A stretch of DNA of 64,000 bases, from NCBI GenBank assembly GCA_933228895.1, contig OW121851.1, forward strand, positions 115,837,271-115,901,270, given 5' to 3'. The position numbers and the translations under genes were made by a program. The DNA comes from Platycnemis pennipes. Its lineage: Eukaryota; Arthropoda; Insecta; Odonata; Platycnemididae. Every line of letters begins with the position of its first letter. Positions within the stretch are counted from its first letter, which is position 1. This document shows, piece by piece, positions 49,263-61,246 of this stretch. The notes under the pieces were generated by a model that worked only from the letters and a program-made list of their open reading frames with translations, was not told where the DNA came from and searched no databases.

Positions 49263-50610
49263 ATAATGCCTTTATTGACGCCTTCCTCGTCATATAAGGG
49301 CTGCGTTTTAATTTGGAATAATCCCTCTCGGTTTTTATTCGGGTGCCTGACGAGTTTGCTTGTTTCCTTGCTTGCGTGCCTGCCGGAATGTCTGTCGTCT
49401 CGCATGAACGAGTCGATCTCCTTGTGGTTCTGTCTCCATTTTTTCTCGATTTAATCAGATTTGTGAGACTTGGCGTTGCCTTGAAATTACTTTTTGGTGG
49501 ATCTAGCGGATAAGTGAACAAAAACGTAATGGAAAAGGTTATGGAACGTATTATGATCGAGAAATAACCCCTTTTTACTGGGGGGGGGAGAGGAAATAGA
49601 TTTCCTGTCAAAATAATCTTTAGTATAGAGGATAAAAAATGTATGTTGTTTTTATGCTCTTGTGATTGAATAATGCACGTTGTGGTTATTAACAGAAAAG
49701 AAAAAAAATGCTATCAGGCTTAAAACAAGGGAGGAAACTTTAAATAGGACAATTCAGCGAGTACTCCATTGTTAGCCTGTTAGTATTTGGGCTATATTGA
49801 GTTTGTGGGAAAGCTTGTACTTTAGACGAATCGCAAAGTATTTCTGTTTAAATTTTACGCAAATTATGTATTGGTAAAATACCGTCGGAATGTATTATCT
49901 CATGATAATATTTTATAATTATCGTTCAGGGTGCCTATCCAGTTTGGAATCGCAGTTGATTTAGTACAAAATATTTTATTTGGCATTGCGATTTTGGAAG
50001 TTGTAAAGCTGTGATAAATTTTTATCTTAAAATAGTAATAAGAATTCCCTGTCTTTATGCCTAACCAAATATGAAGCGAGGTGAACTTCGCTTATTCTTT
50101 GTCATATTATCAAAGAATTATAAACAGTTTTGATTAATCATGTTTAATTGAAAGAAGCCGATATAAGTAAACAGGACCTTTCATTTAATTGAGTCCGGTT
50201 GCTACTTTTCTTTTGTCAAACGTAGCAGAACACGTCAGAATTAACGAAGAGGCCCGCCTGGTAACTTTGGGGTGGCGTCCGAGTCCCACATCGGGCGTGG
50301 AAGTCGTGTAAAATCTTGTTTTTCGTTTTCTCGATAACCTGTTGACGGGCCTAAAAACGCCTAGGAGAACCCTGGAGCAAACGGACCATCAGGGGTTTTC
50401 GTAAAAAAAGAAACTTTCCTCCCTTGAATTTCGTTCTAAATATTTCTTTTTTGTTCACTTTTCATTTAATGGAAGCAGAAATATTTAGTATTACTATGAT
50501 TTTTGTTTTTTTTAGAGAATATTGCACCAGGTTTATTTATGTACTAGAAGCAAAATATTGGGATCTCCTCGTACATACCTTTTCATGACTGTTGTGGACC
50601 TAGTGTTCGT
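49263..50610. other. intergenic stretch
   Basis: No gene. A decayed tRNA-like segment may occur at 50245-50305 (GAGGCCCGCCTGGTAACTTT). A run of nine G at about 49580. Confidence 0.4.
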
Positions 50611-51450
50611 TTATGCTGCCCCCTGTTGGTGCATCGTTGTCACATTCTCGCAGTTATATCCCCGACTCGTCCGCCCCTACACTGGTGCTCCACAACCGCC
50701 ACCCCCCTCGCCCCCCCCGTAATAATTCTGCCTATCGCGATTCTTCCCGGTTTCCCTTCTCTGTCGCCCGATTTCCCCCCAACCCCTCTCGCCCGCTCCC
50801 GTGTCGTCCTGCCCGCTTCACTCATCACTCACCTCCGCTTCACCCCGTGAGCAAGCGTGAGGGCGTGATTATCACGAGAAAGTAGAGTCGGTGGAGGGTG
50901 GTGGTTCGCCGAGGGGTTGATGCGAGGGGAGTGGGGAAGGTTTGCCGGGGGTTGTGGGTGCTCTAGGGGTTTGGAAGGGTGGAGGAGGGGTGTGCTGAGA
51001 GAGATTGGTGCGGGGAGGAGGGGGTGGCAGTCAGGCAGGCCTTCATTTCGTTCTGGCGGCGTTATTGCAATTGCAGCAGTTAGCGGGAAATGCCGCTGTC
51101 GCTTCACTCCGAAATTTTCGCGCCCAAAGTGGCATTTTAATTGCGCGTGTTTTTGCAGAATTGGGCAATTTTCCCTCGGAAAAATTATTATTGTTATTAT
51201 GCATGTGCGTCCTCGACTTCCCCTTCCCCCTCTCTCTCCCCTTCCGTCCATCTCTCGCTTACCCGTCCGAGTTTCGTATGACGCGACACGGATCCACGAC
51301 CTCTTGATGTCGACCTCTTATTTTTTTCATTGTGTTTTGCGCTTTGAACATAAGGTATTACCGCATTAAAGTATTTTCCGCGCGCTCGTCCGTGGATTTT
51401 CCGCCGGAATATATGACCCTTTTTCACTCAAACAACGCGTAAACTCAAAG
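50611..51450. promoter_or_regulatory. CpG island with sharp pyrimidine-to-purine switch, CTCF-like and E2F-like motifs
   Basis: A CTCF-like CTGCCCCCTGTTGG at 50616-50629 is one mismatch from the core CTGCCCCCTGGTGG. 50640-50850 is C-rich, then at about 50880 the plus strand becomes G-rich to 51035. An E2F-like TTTTCGCGCCCAAA lies at about 51115-51128. The open frames here are compositional. No gene start is identified. Confidence 0.3.
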
Positions 51451-53700
51451 TGTGAGCCAAATGGCAATTTTTCCCACCAAAGGGCGCCCGTCTCTTTTTT
51501 TTTGTTTGCATGAATATTTTCGCCGCGGTTTTTTGGATGGCTATTTATTGTGCGTCCTTTAGCTCTGCAAAGAGAGGTAATTAGCAGCTTGGTATTGCCT
51601 TCTTCTTCAGAGGCAGAAGCTATTTTGCGCTTCCGTGTTTTTTATCATTTTTTCTTTTTTTTGCGTAAATAAGCGAAATATCAGTGGATGTACTCACGAG
51701 TGGCACCGCAGAATTGTTGGAATAGCAGCGTTTAATGTATTCTTGCGCATCAAAAAAAACTTAATTAACGGAAAACTTGCTCTTTTCATTCAGTTTGAAC
51801 CTTATTTCGTTATCATCAGATGATGCAGTTATGCCCTGGGTTTTATGGTAGTTGGCTCTAGTGGCGAAATACATCATTGATATTAATTGTGTGAGACTAT
51901 AAGTCAGGTCATTGTAATGTAATTCCAAGGAATCGAGATCGAATTTGTTATTGAAGAAAGAGAATGCCAGAGGCTATACTTAGTTTTCTGTTAAAAATAC
52001 TTTGAATAGGAATATTCATGCAAAAGTATGAATGAAAGTAAAAGGAAAGGAAAGGAAAAATAATGAATGAAGTACAAATTAGTATTTGAATCATTCCTTC
52101 CGTATGTAGTAAATGTTATGGTCAATGTTATGTTTACATCTTCTTTCATATTTGTATCCATATGAGGATGCGATTCTTGTGTTTAACGTATCGTAGTCTT
52201 GTTAGGTAATAAGTATTCTTTTTTAATCCATCCTGAGGGTAAAAAATCAATGTATTGACCAAAGCCACGCAATTTTGCTTTTACTAAGGTGTGTCTGAAA
52301 TATAATGCCTTTCATTGGGAAGTGTTAGGAGTTATTTGCCGCGTGGCGGACGTGATGGCCTTTCACACTGCTGTTTATTCTCGTCAAAATGTTTAATCTC
52401 CTAAAACTATTAGCGGGTGATTTTTGATTGAACAGTATTGTAATGCCCTTCACGTTTAATTTTATTTACTTTTCATATTTGAAGTTTATCAATAGGCGCT
52501 TCTTTATTCTCATCTATTTTTCCATTCTTTTCTCTTACAAATGCTAATATTTTGCTAATTGTTTGTTTTCATTATGTATTAAAAGGTTTCGTAATATGAC
52601 AAAGTTAATTAGTAACGGAAATTTATCCGAAAATTTAGTTAATATCGAATATCGTAAACCTCCTCAGGCCTGAGCTTCGGGGATAACGGCATTATGCGCG
52701 CAATAAATTAATATTTTAGCGTATTTTAGGGGGAATTATAAAACTGATGCCGTGCACATAGAAATAGGGATTCTCTTTCAACCAATCCTAATTAATTAGT
52801 ATGCAAATGAGAATTTTAAGTCCGAAAATTAGCGCGGAATACAGCCAATTATTGTCAGGGGCCTGTTTTGCTTGGAGCGATTTCCGTACTCTGGCGATCA
52901 AGTCCATCAGTGTGCTATACTCTTATCGCCCGAGGTTGATATTGCTAATTTTGAGGGGATGCAATCAGAAAGAGTAATTTGGCAACCGTTAGCTATGGTT
53001 AATCGGTCGATCTGAATCTCTGATTCTACCCTACTGCCTATTTTCATTTTCATCTAGCATCTCTGTATTCAATTTCACATTTGAACGTTCCGTCGCTTCC
53101 TTCCTCCGGATTTTTCTCCATGTTCTACTCTTCACCATTCAAAACTTCCGCTCAGTTGAATTATTTTGTGATCAGAAACTCCTTAATTAGATTATAATAT
53201 TCTGTGAAGAACTTTTCTTTTGCATCCGGTTGGTCTATTGCGTTCTCATCATGTGTTTTAATTATTACGATCAGTATTTACAATATATTTGGTATTGATA
53301 TAAAACTTACCAACGTATTAAGTTTGATTTTTTCCCTTATGGTTTATTTTCAACTTAAAGTCGCAAGTTTGTCACTCTTGCATTCTATTCTCTAGATGTT
53401 CTTCACTGCTTTAACTGGAGTCATCAAGAGTCAGATTTTTGGCGCAGTTTTTATGCTTGACAAATCAGTAAATTTGTTCGGCGTTGTCCAATCCGTTTCG
53501 GCAAGGAACGTCTATAGAAATCTAGATCTAGAAACGTCTATCGAGAGGAAGCATTTTTGGCCGAATTCTCCCACTTCCAGAGACTGTGCGCACATTATTC
53601 TTATTTTAAGTGCGAGTAATACTTTCGATTTTGAAATCTCCGGTTTGAATATCCTCGTTTACCTTTTGTTTATACTTAGTCACACCGTGTGTTTTATTTT
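51451..53700. other. intergenic stretch with homeodomain/POU-type motif cluster
   Basis: No gene supported. CTAATTAATTAG immediately followed by TATGCAAATGAG (52788-52811) combines TAATTA cores with a perfect octamer ATGCAAAT. A simple GGAAA repeat lies at about 52038-52060. Confidence 0.4.
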
Positions 53701-54200
53701 TCGTTCTTTTTAAACGCCACCCGTTGGGCGCGCATTGAGGCATGTATTCCTGCTGCTCGCGTTCATCGCGAGACCCTTGGCAGCCAGCCTCTGGGGCCTT
53801 GAAAGGGGAAGCCGTCCGTAGCCGGAGGCCCGCACCAGTTTGACCCACTCCTCTCCTTTTCACCGGTAGGATAGGGTATCCGCTCTGAATTTCTCATTCC
53901 CCCGGTGCGATCAACCAATCTACCGTAAATAACTATCCTCGTCGAAAGGGGCGTCGGGCCGAAATGATAAAATTCGACTCCCATCCTATGCGATTCTCCC
54001 TCCCTCTCCATCTCGCCCATTCCAGCCTCCCCCTCAACCCTGGTGATGGAATCCTCTCTTCGTTATCGACCCCCACCCTCTCTCTCTCTCTCTCTCCCTT
54101 CCTCCTGTCCTCCATCTACTCATCATCTCAATTCCTTTATCTCTCTCCGGCACACCCCATTTCACGCGCCACCCGAATAAGGCCGTGCGGTGTGGTGATG
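53701..54200. other. GC patch and pyrimidine-rich tract
   Basis: A GC-rich stretch (CCGTCCGTAGCCGGAGGCCC) leads into a C/T-rich tract with a CT dinucleotide run at about 54076-54096. No coding support. Confidence 0.45.
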
Positions 54201-55060
54201 TATCGACTCCCAGTCGATATATAAATATCGGCCTGTTGGATTTTGAAATTTCGTCGTAGATCATATATCGAATTTCTCTAACTATTGTCCATTGTCGACA
54301 AATCGTTTGTTATAACCATGTAACAGTTTGTTATCGTTATTTCGACGACGTAATCTACCATGATAATATTGACTTTATATTCTCTTTCACGATGCATCGT
54401 CTTTATTTTCAAAGAATTGTTTTTATTTTATTAACAGGCCGCTACGCGAAGACAGAAGAAACCAATGTCGATAGGCTCGATATATTTCGTCGACATGACT
54501 ATATACGTCGACAGTGTGACTTGCATGCTATGGGAGATGTGTTGAATTTGTTGATAGTCTGCTGTTACCATTACAATGAGAAGACATCCACATATTACTA
54601 GAAATCAAATAAAATTCTCGACGTTTCTCGATTATACACGATCGTTATATCAGCACTAATACAGGGGAAAGGATGAAAAGAGGATGGTACCTTTTGAAAT
54701 GTGAATGTGGAAAAGGTTGGAAGTGGTTGGAAAGGTATACGAATGAGGAATGCTAGGGATGAAAGGATAGAGGAGTTAGTTAATTGAAGAAATTATTCGG
54801 AGACGGATTGAGAGGATGGAGCTGGTAATACGGGGAGAGTGTATTTTAAAAGACGTAATGAAGGGAAGAGTGTAGGGTAGGCGGGGTAGGGGCAAGAAAT
54901 GAAATAGTAATTTGACTGGGATGGTGAGAAGTATGAGGACCATATGAGAACATCAAGTGAAAGAAGGGTGTATCTTTCTGTATGGGGAAATAATGAAGAT
55001 GCATAGTATACCCTAATTTATCATAAGGGTAAAGAACTATTAATAATGCACCGTCTACAC
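54201..55060. other. intergenic stretch
   Basis: Many ATCGA/TCGAT words at 54200-54520. A purine-rich plus strand at 54660-54900. No gene recognised. Confidence 0.4.
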
Positions 55061-55063
55061 CTT

Positions 55064-55166
55064 GACGATTTTCGGTATTCGATGTTTTGATTTGAGTATC
55101 GCCCAACCATACGATATTTTCCGTATCGGCGTTCGATGTTTTGATGCGAGTATCGCCCAGCCACAC
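55064..55166 (+). repeat. 54-bp unit, two tandem copies
   Basis: TTCGATGTTTTGAT...GAGTATCGCCCA occurs at 55078 and again at 55132, with about 85-90% match over the unit and the same spacing. Confidence 0.7.
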
Positions 55167-56170
55167 ACGTGATATCCATCCCCACCCAACCTATCCTCTC
55201 CCTCCGCGGGATCCCTTCACCAATCTGTTTTTTCGGCACGGGATGGGTTTTTGCGCCCGTGTTCGTCGCTGCCTGTTGGGTGATGGGAGAGAAGGAGGGA
55301 GGAGGAGGAGTTTTGCATGCATTTATGAAGCGCGGGGACCTCCATCGCCCGCGGGCGCCGGAGTAGGAGGATAGGTTTCGGAGTGGCGTCGGAGTTCGCG
55401 TGGGGCGGCCGGATGATACGGGGGCTGGCCGTGTACGGGTGGGGACGCGAATATGCTTGGCGCGTGGGGGAGGGGTGCGGCGTGCTTGGGCATGCTAAGG
55501 GGGAAGGGGTGAGATGGGTGCGCGATCCGGAATAGCGGGGAGGGGGATCCGGAGTAGCGGGGAGGGGGAATCCGGAATACCGGGGGGAGGAGGGCTCGGC
55601 TGTCGATGGGAGAATTTTCACACCACTCCCGTCTCTGGGCGTAAAAAATAAATTAAATACTCGGATGAGCGAGTGGCGTCCGTGGGGTGTTGTGTGTGTG
55701 TGTGTGTTTGAGTGGGCGGGGAACGTTGTGGGCTGGGTGCAGGAGGTGTGGTGTATTGCGGCGCCGGGAGCAGAGGTTGCGAGGAGGTGGGAGACGGGGA
55801 TAAATTGCGCGTGCATCGGGGTTGACTCTCGCCCTGTGCGAAAACTCTTTATTCACGCATTCCGCGAGCGATTACTCTGCCCTCTGGTGAGAGGCGTGTG
55901 GTGCTGATTGTGTGTCCGGAGTTCTGTGTGTGCGTTCATGTTGGTGAGCGCGCTGTGTGCTATGGTAGCCGCTCCCGTCGATTCGTTCCGCCCTGCATGT
56001 GGTGGGCGGTAAATTTGCGTCGTCTTCCTCTCAATTTCGTTTTTAACTCTTTGGGGATTTCTACTTCCATTCCAGCGGCGCCGTCGCCCCATAAGCGCTT
56101 TAGAAACGAATCTTTGGTGGTTATGCCGTTAAGAAGTTTTTTTTTTAATTCGTCTTTCCGGCGTAGTTTT
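55167..56170. promoter_or_regulatory. G-rich CpG island with GC box, CTCF-like motif and tandem repeat
   Basis: Strongly CpG-rich on a G-rich plus strand. It includes a 22-23-bp unit (GATCCGGAATAGCGGGGAGG) in three copies at 55524-55590, a TG run at 55692-55709, an Sp1-like GTGGGCGGGG near 55710, and a CTCF-like CTGCCCTCTGGTGA at 55877-55890 in the same orientation as the one at 50616. The minus-strand 199-codon frame is His/Pro/Thr-rich and compositional. Confidence 0.35.
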
Positions 56171-57518
56171 CCCTGCGGACATCATTGTTGACTATGAAGT
56201 CCATAAATTTCTCTTTCTAGATTTAAAAAGATGTTTTTACGGTCACAGAGTTATCAATTTATGATCATTAATGCCGTTTTTATGAACTTTCTGGGGAAAA
56301 TTTTCTATTAACCCATTTATTCATCTGCATGTAGTTGTCGCAACCTTGTTAATATGTTGCTGATCATGCATGTTCACCGATACGGCACTGATAATTTACT
56401 TGGTATGTTTTTTAAATCATGCAAAAATATTTATTTTTGAAGTATTTTACAGTAAGATTGCGGTCAAATTCGATCTAAGTACGATCGGTGACCATTCTAA
56501 TTATTTTTAATGATATAAGTGCATGGAAGTCAATTTATGATAACAATTTCTATTAGAGGATCCTCAATTTATCGTGATCTCGAGGTGAAAGTAACTATTT
56601 CCAGGAATCCAAAGAAGGAAGCTCTACCTTTCTTGTAATGTCTATTGCTATGCTTATTTGGTGTAGATGATTTCATCTTTATTTTCGCCATATTTTGGAA
56701 CTTCTCACTGTTTCAATATTAATGATATATACGTGAATGATACGGCTGTTTAGCGTTTTAGGTTTAGAGAGCACAGAGCATAAATGATAACCTTCGCCAG
56801 CATCTTTGTCATTAACGCAAGGAGGGTATAATTAACCTGGTCACTACTTGGTGAAGCAATTAAAAAAAATCATTTTGTGTCAAAAGTTGCTTGTTTATGC
56901 CGGCTTTGAAGTCTGTAGCTATCAAACTGTTAAAGCCCCTCGTGTAACTGCTAATGATGGTTTCAGAGTAAACATGCTCCATCGCCATTTCATTTGCATT
57001 TTTTCGTAAGTAGCTACTGATTTATTGTGACTGCTTGTAACGGACGTGATACATCGAGCAAAACTCTGCCAAGCAAATTCGCTCGTATGGATGGCTACAC
57101 CAAAGTTATTATGATTTCAAGGATGGAATTGCTTTTTCTGAGGAAAGTACTGGAAATCTTTCTTAACTGCACGCTCGTTGTGAATTAAACTAGCTCTCTT
57201 TATTTTTGCCATGTGATAAATCATCGGTTATCGTAATACCTTCTGAATTTGAATTATACCGGCCAGCATTACGCCTACAGTAAAAATATTTTTTTTACTT
57301 AAATGAAATATTACCTCTACCAAACTATTTTCATTTAAGGAGGTTTCACCGTGACTCCGCGATTCAATATCCCGTAAAAGAGCTATGTTATTTAATGAAT
57401 AAATACCGATCCAGAAAAATAACTATAAGGAAAATCATCTGTAGGGTGATTTTGCATACACAATAACTGTATGAGTATGCTATTATATAGCGTGTTGTTG
57501 TGGCATTCTATTTTTTAC
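56171..57518. other. AT-rich intergenic stretch
   Basis: Nothing recognised up to the long-TIR transposon. Confidence 0.45.
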
Positions 57519-58017
57519 AAGCTGGCCCAGTCCATATCGATTCAGGCAGCCAAAGAAAAAATCTTACCTTCATAGTCTCAGATGTTATTGAATTTAACAT
57601 ATGTCAAACTTCAGGACAAAGTAAGTAATACGTATATTTTAGTTTTGTCCAAAAAAATTTTTGGCCCGAGATACAGTCCACCGAACATGGGCCCGCGAGC
57701 GCTATTTTTCAAATGCGATTTTTGACAAAATACTAAAATGCTCATATCTCAGGAACGGTTCAAGATATTTTGCTCCTTTTTGTTTTATTTGAAAGATAAT
57801 AATTTTGTGATTAAAATGATATCCTTGATTTGAAAATGTGTGTCCACATTCTCTTGCTGCATTTTTTTATTTTATTTTTATTTTATTTAAAAAAATTGTT
57901 TTTCTAAAAAACGCCAATCCTAAAAAATTTTATTTTTTTACTGTTTATCGGCACCATAGAGTACTACAATCCCTAAAAAGGAGAACTTCCACTTTTCAGT
58001 TTAACAGGTTTTATAAA
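57519..58017 (+). repeat. left terminal inverted repeat
   Basis: 499 bp. Contains CCGAACATGGGCCCGCGAGC, a T-rich low-complexity tract and, at its inner edge, TTTAACAGGTTTTATAAA. Matches the right arm in reverse complement throughout. Confidence 0.9.
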
Positions 58018-58238
58018 CAATTCAAAAAATTTCCAAACATTAAGCCAGTTTCCATTTCACATTCTCAGATATTGGTCACATAAAATCAAAATCTCTAGTC
58101 TTACATGACATTTTTTTCTTCTTAAATATGGGTAACAGACACGAGTTTCAAACATCAATAGCTTTCAAAATATATGTGCAGGTTAAAAAATGTACAGGTT
58201 CCGAAGCATACTTCTGTGCCCTCTGCTTAGAACTGAAT

Positions 58239-60597
58239 TTAGCAATTTAATGAACTAAAAATTTGTTCAACCGCATCAGTATCTTCCTTTGATATTGAGT
58301 GATGTCTTCCTGTTGAACCAATAGGAACTGGGGCACCCAAAATCTTCAAAACATCGCGAATTGGAAGTGTGCACTGGTGGTGGTGTTGCTGTCTTTCATC
58401 TGGGAATCTATATCCAGCAGCTGGTCCATGTGGCAGCATAAAGTTAACAATGATTTCACTTAACTCACAACTAATATCTATAATCTCTGCAATCCACCAG
58501 TCACAGTCATACACACAGGCCACAAACATTCCTTTTTGTAGTTCGTGAATTTGAATATTCTCTTGGCATTTATGAGATCTTGGTTGGACAAATGAAATTT
58601 CTTCTTTCTTGATCTTTAAAGTTCGTGCAATATAAGTTCGCCCATCAATTTGAGTCCAGACATGTGTCTTCTGAATTCCTTTCACAGGGGTAGTTTGGTT
58701 CGACCATTCTTTTATTTTCTGCTGGCGGAATTCTTCAACTTCCTCTTTGGGCAACAGAATCAGGTTTATTGATGCGTGTGACTGCACCACTCTTGTAAAT
58801 TCCTTGGCATTCTGAATTGCAGCTGTACTTGGGCTGGAAAGATTATGTTTTGTTGCATGGTGCTTCAGCAGGCCTCCTACACCATCACAGGGCCCCTTAC
58901 CATGTCCAGTAGCACTGTATACCCACTCCATTGGAACAAGAGACTTTGCAAGTTAAAATAGTTGGTAATGGTTTTTGAAGTGACTAGGGGCACCATCAGA
59001 ATTATGATCTTTTCTACCTGTGATTGCAGTGGTTGAATAATTTTGTGTATTGCCAACAATGCATGTGCTGAGTCATGTCCTCTGTCATCACTTATAACTG
59101 CAACACTTGTGGTCTTGTTCTGAAAATATGTCACTCCTGTAAAAATTGAAACTTGGTCATTACTCCAGTGATATCCTTTAACTTCTTGTGGTAGAACCAC
59201 AGACCAGTTCTCAGCAAAATCACAGTGAAGCACTAAACATGCAGCCTCTACCCATCCCTTCACTTCTGCAATGTGTTCTTGTTGCAATTTTTTCTTTTCT
59301 TCAGATGTTGGTGTGTTACTGCTTTCACTGTCCACCTCCGGACAAGTTCGTCTAAGAAGGTATCAATGGCAACATTTTTCTTAATGAGTTTATTTTCTTC
59401 CCATGTTGCATATGTAACTTCAGAAGAGTTATCTGCTACACTATGCAGACCAAGTGTCTGTAAGTCGAGTCCCCCCTTTCCAGGGCAGTCACCACAGTCC
59501 TGAAACAAACATATCTCTCGTTCTATGTCACAGACCACTAATGACTTCACATGTCCAACCAAGGTGTCATATGTCATATCTTCAAGTAAGTTCTTCGAAG
59601 CTACCACACAGTTCAAAATTTGCACAGTACAAACATAAACAGGCATCTCTAGGTGGATGTGGAACAACCCACTTAGGTCGTAATGCATAAAATTTTGATC
59701 TTCCAATATGCAATGTTGAATGTTCCTTCTTATATATGGCAAAAGTTTCTTTAATGCTGCGGGTCATGTATCTTTTCACTTTCACCACTTTTTCTCCTGC
59801 AACTGTCATAGTCATAATGTCTTTTTTGTTGGCACTCTGGCAAGAACAGTCCCTCTTAATCTTCCAGATAAAATGACTGTGAAATTTGAACATTTGCTTC
59901 ATTCACAGGATGACCATAATATGGATCTGGTTTTCCACACACTCCTTTTGCTGACCTCAAATTTCTTGTCTTGTCCACCATGTATTTTGATGCAGATGGA
60001 ATGTGGTGCAAAATTTGGTTCTTTGTAAAGGATACTGGGATAATTGTTAGAACTTGAACCTTATCATTGTAGGATGCACATGATTCAACAGCTGAACTGA
60101 TGTTTGATAAAAACTCTTGGCAGGTTGCACAAGCTACTTTTGGTTCATTTTCTTCTGAAGTTGGAATTTCTACTTTGAAGAGTTTGGTCAGTTTTGTTCT
60201 GGTATGCTCACCCACTGCTCCAGAAATGTCTCTGTGTTTTCTTGATGCATACATCTCATGAATTGACTTCACTGACCATGGTTTCTTTACAGGACTAACA
60301 CCAACCTCTGTAGCTGACTGATTCAGGATATGTAGTTCTTCCTCTGCAGTTACAAAATCTGCATCACACACAACATTGGGGGCTTCTTGTTCACTTATTG
60401 TCATGTTTGATATTGTGTTAAAGCATTTAGAACACAAAAAGTCATTGCTGGAAACATTTTCACTTTGAAACAGAGTCTTAAAATGAGCACTCTTATTTCC
60501 AACCTGAAGTCTTTTTGCTAGTATTAAGTATCACTCTTTTATGGATATGAAAATAGTCAGCACACTTCACTCTCCTATGGCCCCAGTCAGAAGACAT
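58239..60597 (-). pseudogene. transposase of the long-TIR element, frameshifted
   Basis: Five consecutive minus-strand open segments (60437-59856, 59902-59582, 59742-59260, 59335-58877, 58931-58239) read as one protein with a frame change at each junction, plus a TAA near 58955. A possible N-terminus starts at the ATG at 60597. Motifs in order: two CxxC pairs (CSKCF, CATCQ), KFYALRPKWVVPHPPRDACL with a C-rich LCLYCANFELC, CGDCPGK, CDFAENWSV, VAVISDDRGHD, SDGAPSHFKN in a shifted frame, GHGKGPCDGVGGLLKHHA, and a C-terminal VYDCDWWIAEI domain. This arrangement recurs in uncharacterised transposase-like proteins of cnidarians, fish and arthropods. Asp in DFAEN and SDGA are likely catalytic (inference). 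Broken, so this copy is not autonomous unless the indels are assembly errors. Confidence 0.72.
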
Positions 60598-60790
60598 TTC
60601 AAATAGACTTTTCCACAAACACCACAACCCAGTCAGTCAGCAGAATTCTCAAAAACCTTCACAGGTACTGTTAACAAAAAAAATTTTTAACTATTCTCTT
60701 TGTTTGCCTGTTGACAACTGAAGTGTCAGTTCATGTGTCCTCCCTTTTATATGCTAGGTCAAACATTTATAATTTTCTGGTTAGTTTCAG

Positions 60791-61067
60791 ATTGTTCTAG
60801 AAAGTTCTGTTACATTCTTTAATTATGTGGAAGGTTCCACATTGTCCTCAGAGGTTTTCGGAAGTTATCTGGAAGCTTCCACATTGTTCTAGAGTATTTT
60901 GTTACATTCTGGAATTATTTGCAAGTTTGTAGATTGTTGAAGTGTGTTCTATTATGATCTGAAATTATCTGGAAACTTCCAAATTGTTCTAGAAGGTTCC
61001 GTTACGTTTTGGAATCATCTAGAATCTTCCACATTATTCCAGAAGATCATTAATGATTTGGAAGGTT
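60791..61067 (-). repeat. 50-bp tandem array rich in heat-shock-element motifs
   Basis: Units begin at 60791, 60841 (8 bp shorter), 60883, 60933, 60983 and 61033 (partial). Units 1 and 5 each contain a perfect three-block HSE of the form nTTCnnGAAnnTTCn (gTTCtaGAAagTTCt at 60794-60808; gTTCtaGAAggTTCc at 60986-61000), and unit ends carry GGAAnnTTCC pairs. The array lies about 190-470 bp upstream of the transposase start on the minus strand, inside the right TIR, the position of a promoter-proximal enhancer. HSF binding is inferred from sequence only. Confidence 0.75.
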
Positions 61068-61246
61068 ATTAATAAAGAAAATCTAAAAAAATTATCAACA
61101 TTTAACTAGTTCCTTAATTTGTTTCATTTGTTGTTTTTAGTTAATCACAAACAGTACAAATTTTTTGAGATTGATGTTTTAAAATAACAAAATTATAAAA
61201 ACTTGCAATCAAGAAATTCACCATGGAAGGTAAAAAATTACATTAA

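Noticed and set aside
48385..49297. Overlapping plus-strand frames of 193 and 216 codons
   Set aside because: Pro/Ser/Leu-rich, in different phases over the same C-rich DNA, with no domain; composition explains them.
50829..51369. Frames of 140 (minus) and 150 (plus) codons
   Set aside because: Both strands open because of strand-biased GC composition.
55217..55816. 199-codon minus-strand frame
   Set aside because: His/Pro/Thr-rich translation of a G-rich CpG island with CA/TG runs; no domain.
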